Origin: Gigaspora rosea
Taxonomy: Eukaryota; Glomeromycota; Glomeromycetes; Diversisporales; Gigasporaceae
DNA length: 64,000 nt
NCBI GenBank assembly: GCA_003550325.1
Contig: QKWP01000197.1
Coordinates: 377,837 to 441,836 of the forward strand
Direction of reading: 5' to 3'
This document shows, one piece after another, positions 60,025-64,000 of the stretch. A program made the translations under genes and the position numbers. The notes under the pieces were generated by a model. That model was not told the DNA's origin. It made no database searches and worked only from the letters and a program-made list of their open reading frames with translations. Position 1 is the stretch's first letter. The number at the start of each line of letters is the position of its first letter.

Positions 60025-60864
60025 TGCAAATTTAACTTTTTTTAAACTTTGAGCAAAGATATTTTAATAACTACCAAATCAAATTTAGTAATCTTTTTCT
60101 TTAAATTCTATAAATTTATAGAATTCAAATTAAAAAAGTTCATTAAATTTGGTCCAGTAGTTGCTGTGATGTCTTTACTTAAAATTTGAAAAAATCAAAA
60201 TGTCTATCAAAACAAACTATACAAAATTTTCTTTAAACTTTGAGCAAAAATATCTCTGCAACTACTAAGCCAAATTTGATGAACTTTTTTTGTTTGAATT
60301 TTATGAATCAATAGAATTCAATAAAAAATAATAGAAATTAACTTAAATAATTACAGAGTTATCTTTACTCAAATTTTTTAACAAAACCAAAATATCTATC
60401 AAAACAAAAGCTGTATTAAAATTTTTCAAATTTTAAGTGAAGATATCTTAGCAACCACCAAGCTGCTGTACATTTTCGATTATAATAAAAAACCCTATAG
60501 TAAACAATCAATAAATACTCATATCATGTCATATACTAATGCAATTTGAATGATTTAACTATTATTAGAATCAGAAAATTGGTTCTGCAAAGTTTAATTA
60601 GAAATTATAAAAGGTTTGCTTAGTAAGAAAAATACTTTTCTATATAGAAAAGCCCTATTTACACACTGTACAATTTACTATTAAATGCCTACTGTGATAT
60701 AAAATAAGCATCATTTTTTAGCTTTTATCTGCAATTTACAATTAATGAACTTTTTTTTATTTGAATTCTATGAATTTATAGAATTTAAAAAAGATGTTTA
60801 CTAAATTTGACCTAGTAGTTACTAAAATATCTTTGCTTAAAGTTTAAAAAAAGTTAAATCTGCA
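60025..60864. mobile_element. Inverted-repeat element, 840 bp
   Basis: About 70 bp at the left (TGCAAATTTAACTTTTTTTA, AACTTTGAGCAAAGATATTT) are repeated inverted at the right (AAATATCTTTGCTTAAAGTT ... GTTAAATCTGCA). Partial internal copies lie at 60230-60320 and 60410-60470. It abuts the preceding element. Confidence 0.7.
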
Positions 60865-61315
60865 TAGGTACAAATAATAAATTTGAGGTATGAAAAATAA
60901 TTCCTAAAGAAAAATCTATTAAATTTATATAGTCAAAGTTTCATAAATGCAATATGTAGAAACAAGCCTACAATGTGCATTTAGAGAGGTTTGCATTAAA
61001 AAGAGCCAATTAAATTGTAGTTTTAAAAAAACACCTGAATATAGATGAGATTTTTGAATCACATAAAAAACTGATCTCTAATAAAGATCAGAATTATGTT
61101 ATGATTTAACACTATTGATCCCTACTAAAATTCTATATAAATGTAATCAGAATCTAATTATATTTCAAATCAGATGTAATATTACATGATCAAAAAAATT
61201 CAAAACATTTTTGAAATATATTGTAAAATATTGTGAAAAGGAAAGCTATTTTCACTATAGATTTTTCTTTTATTAATACAATTAGACCTCCATAAATGTA
61301 TAACCTTGTTAAAGG

Positions 61316-61664
61316 TAGGGTGAACGTAGATCAATTTTCATATATAAGATTTTATATAGGAATTAAACACATGCCTATGATAAAACTTTTTAGAACTGTG
61401 ATCAATTTTAACAAAAATTTGTTATTACGTAGAATGAGCCCTTATTTTCATAATCATAAAATTCTAGAACTCTTAAGATTTGAAAAAATCCACCTTCATA
61501 TATTGATAAAAAAAACTTAGATAGACCTAAATTTACTTAGGTAGCACAAAAAATTGCTAATTCTGATTGGTCAGATCATGTTGTTTACAATCCTGATTGG
61601 TCAATCACATAATTTCATATGATTACAATGTGATTACTATTAGAAATGATCTATGTTCACCCTA
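61316..61664. mobile_element. Inverted-repeat element with TAGGGTGAAC ends, 349 bp
   Basis: TAGGGTGAACGTAGATCA pairs with TGATCTATGTTCACCCTA. Inside, ATTCTGATTGGTCAGATCAT and a similar copy repeat. No clear flanking duplication. Confidence 0.6.
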
Positions 61665-61954
61665 TTCTTAAATTCATATTAATTATCTGGCCTATTGATG
61701 GGCTTAATAAATAAGTACATATTCTTTATTCTGCAAATGCATAATATTTTCTTGGCCTGCCTATATAAATAAGCATTCTTATCCTGCACCTGGAGTAGAG
61801 ACTTTTATTTTATGCCCAGGGAGTATAAGTTTTTATTCAGTACTGCCTAAATATGATTGGTCCAAATTTTAAAAAAACCTAAAAAATTTTTTTATTATAT
61901 ACCTATTATTAAAGATAATTTTTTATTAAAACAAATACAAGTTAGCACAAAGTA

Positions 61955-62395
61955 CAGTACCGGACAGCGAAAACTATCCATTTTTTTTGGCATTGTTTAA
62001 AGTCTAATAACTTTTCAACAAGTAATTATTTTAAAAATCCCTCTTACAAATTTTTTATTTGTAACCTAAACTACAAATCTGGAAGACAGATTTTTGATAT
62101 CTTGCTTTTTAAAGAAGTTATAAGGGTTTAAAGTTCAGCAACTTTAATAGTAAAGCAGAAATTTGGCGCAGGACAATTGACCAATCAAATTGATGCTAAT
62201 CACGTGCTCATGATTTGATTGGTTAATTTTATTATTAAAAATCCAAAATTTGGCGCTTATTATATAAAAAAATCAATTTTATATTTTTAACCAATCAAAA
62301 TTTTGTTACACAAAAATTAGCCAATCAGAATTGTTATAAAATTCTCAAATTTGGCGCTCTAAAAAAAATTGGATGGTTTTTGCTGTCTGGTACTG
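61955..62395. mobile_element. Mariner-like MITE with TA target, 441 bp
   Basis: The termini CAGTACCGGACAGCGAAAAC and the complement of GTTTTTGCTGTCTGGTACTG are inverted repeats that extend through CTATCCA/TGGATGG. TA flanks both ends (61953-61954 and 62396-62397). No transposase is encoded. Confidence 0.78.
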
Positions 62396-62449
62396 TACAA
62401 AAAAAAATAAAGTAAAAAAATCATAAAAAAAGCATAACAAGACAAATAA

Positions 62450-62960
62450 CTAAAAGACTAGCAAACAACAATTAAAAACACCACCAAGCAATAATAAAAG
62501 TATTACCAAATAATGACCAAGAACACTAACAAATAACAATCAAAATACCACCAATCTACAACCGAAAGCACTACCAAACAATATAAAGTACCACTAAACG
62601 ATAACCAAAAGCACTACCAAACAATAATCAAAAGCACCACTAAATAACAATCTAAGCACTAACAAACAATGCCCAAAAGCATCGATGACCAAAAGCCTCT
62701 ACAAACTATGACCAAAAGCACTACCAAACTATAACCCAAAACATAATATAAGTACCACCAAATTATGATCAAAGTCATAACCAAAGGCACCACTAAATGA
62801 TAACCAAAAGTACCAAATAATAACCAAAAGTACTACCAAATGATGACTAAAAAATACTACTAAACAATAATAAAGTACCATAAAAGAGCCACAAAAATAC
62901 TGCAAAAACAACAAAAAAATACCACACAATGACAACAAAAGCAACAAAAGTACTATAAAA
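62450..62960. repeat. Minisatellite, ~23-bp unit
   Basis: About 20 imperfect copies of CCAAAAGCACTACCAAACAA with spacer variation. The strand is strongly C/A-rich and almost free of G. The 83-residue minus-strand frame at 62729-62980 is this repeat translated and is not treated as a gene. Confidence 0.78.
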
Positions 62961-63164
62961 ATACAACAAGCAAAATACATAATTCTGTATTAATTAGTTT
63001 AATTTAATCTATAAACATAACCACATAACAGACGCAAAATAAGACCCTCTACCCTAGGGTATAGGTTAAGTTTCTTTTATATAAATACCTCTGTAAATGC
63101 ATATCTTATGACTCTAGACCAATCAAATTGGAACTATATGTTATGATTTTGTATATTATATTAC

Positions 63165-63654
63165 TAGTGATTTGAACTGGTTGGGCTATAATCGGTTAAC
63201 TGACCTAAACCAAATAAATTTTGGGTAACCAGTTGAGCAAATGCTTAATCAGTTGATCTGTACAACCAGTTGAGAATCGATAATCAGTTGATCTGTGCCA
63301 TGCAACTGAGAATTAATAATCAGTTAACAAAATATAAATGATATCAGAAATGAGCTAAGATTTTGAAAAGTTCTAAAAAGAAAATAAATGAACAAAGACA
63401 AAAATTTAAGTAAAGATCTAATAATTCCCGAAAGTAAAATGTGAAGTAAACTTAATCGGTTGCAATCAATTGACATCAATTAATTAACCGATTAATGAAT
63501 TTTTCTCAGCTCAAATCACTACTTGGTTGAGCCAGTTAACTTGAATAATTTAGTTAACCTGGGCCAACTGAAATAATCTCGGTTAACCAATTATGCTCAG
63601 TTATGACAGGTTGGTTAACTAATTGATGATTTTGTTACCTAGTTCAAGTCACTA
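63165..63654. mobile_element. hAT-like element with TAGTGATTTGAACT ends, 490 bp
   Basis: TAGTGATTTGAACTGGTTGG and the complement of the right end (TAGTGACTTGAACTAGGTAA) share 13 of 14 terminal positions. Subterminal GGTTAACTGA, CAGTTGA and ACCAGTTGAG motifs repeat in both orientations. Flanking octamers do not match, so the insertion is old or the class tentative. Confidence 0.62.
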
Positions 63655-64000
63655 TATGACTTGAGTAGGGCAAAAAGGGGAGTTCTGGGACACTTTTTCG
63701 GTACCCTGGGTACTAAAATAGTCATCTTACCTTTTTTACATCTCTGTAAACCTATATTCTATATCAACTCTTTAGTACCTATATAAAAACCTGGGTACCA
63801 AAAATTATATAGCTAGAACTCACTATTTTTATATTTTATAATCAAATCAGATGACGACAAAAAATTAATCCCATCGTCATACCTGATATCATATACTATT
63901 CATCTATATATAAATCAAGGTACCAAAAATTAAGTATCTATTTTTCTTTTATAATACTTTTGATAATGTTTGCTAACATAATAGCTTCTAATATGGTCAG
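63655..64000. other. Right edge, no gene seen
   Basis: GGTACCCTGGGTACTAAAAT near 63700 and GGTACCTATATAAAAACCTG-like repeats near 63775 and 63920 suggest a further element continuing beyond the window. Confidence 0.35.

Noticed and set aside
62729..62980. Hydrophobic 83-residue minus frame
   Set aside because: Translation of the C/A-rich minisatellite; not a protein gene.

Overview
The window is intron-containing, very AT-rich fungal nuclear DNA that is crowded with transposable elements. Decayed Sel1-repeat and kinase genes, an N-terminally membrane-anchored cytochrome P450 with a 5'-GTAAGT intron, and transposase types of a kind I associate with arbuscular mycorrhizal fungi make a Rhizophagus-like Glomeromycotina genome the best guess. 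That assignment is inference. I see no rRNA, convincing tRNA or CRISPR.

Layout. 1-5.3 kb: a degenerate minisatellite, one intronless coiled-coil gene (minus strand) and two short inverted-repeat elements. 5.3-7.3 kb: a complete two-exon cytochrome P450 whose intron carries a MITE. 8.45-12.1 kb: a decayed non-LTR retrotransposon (minus). 13.5-16 kb: a decayed transposase gene (minus). 18.2-21.7 kb: a hAT-like element with a second hAT-like element nested in it and a 503-bp duplication joined at an N. 25.4-43.7 kb: two copies of one non-autonomous Helitron family in opposite orientation, bracketing 9.4 kb with Sel1 and protein-kinase pseudogenes. The right copy has been hit by a third Helitron. 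44.8-58.3 kb: two tandem relatives of a multi-pass membrane protein gene. The first is split by a 9.46-kb Helitron, which itself carries a DDE-like transposon with a RING-like finger. The second is broken by stops and frameshifts. 59-63.7 kb: hAT-like and mariner-like non-autonomous elements and a minisatellite.

The central result is the Helitron set. Four copies of three types begin with TC, end with CTAG and sit between A and T. Two insertions can be checked inside the window, because removing the element restores either a reading frame (46174/55638) or the sequence of a sister copy (38251/40728). All three types carry a shared motif ending in GATTGG, 47-49 nt inside the 5' end. No Rep-helicase gene is visible, so mobilisation must have come from elsewhere.

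Apart from the P450 and perhaps the 277-residue coiled-coil protein, every recognisable gene here is broken or belongs to a mobile element. The window looks like a repeat-driven, fast-decaying accessory region.
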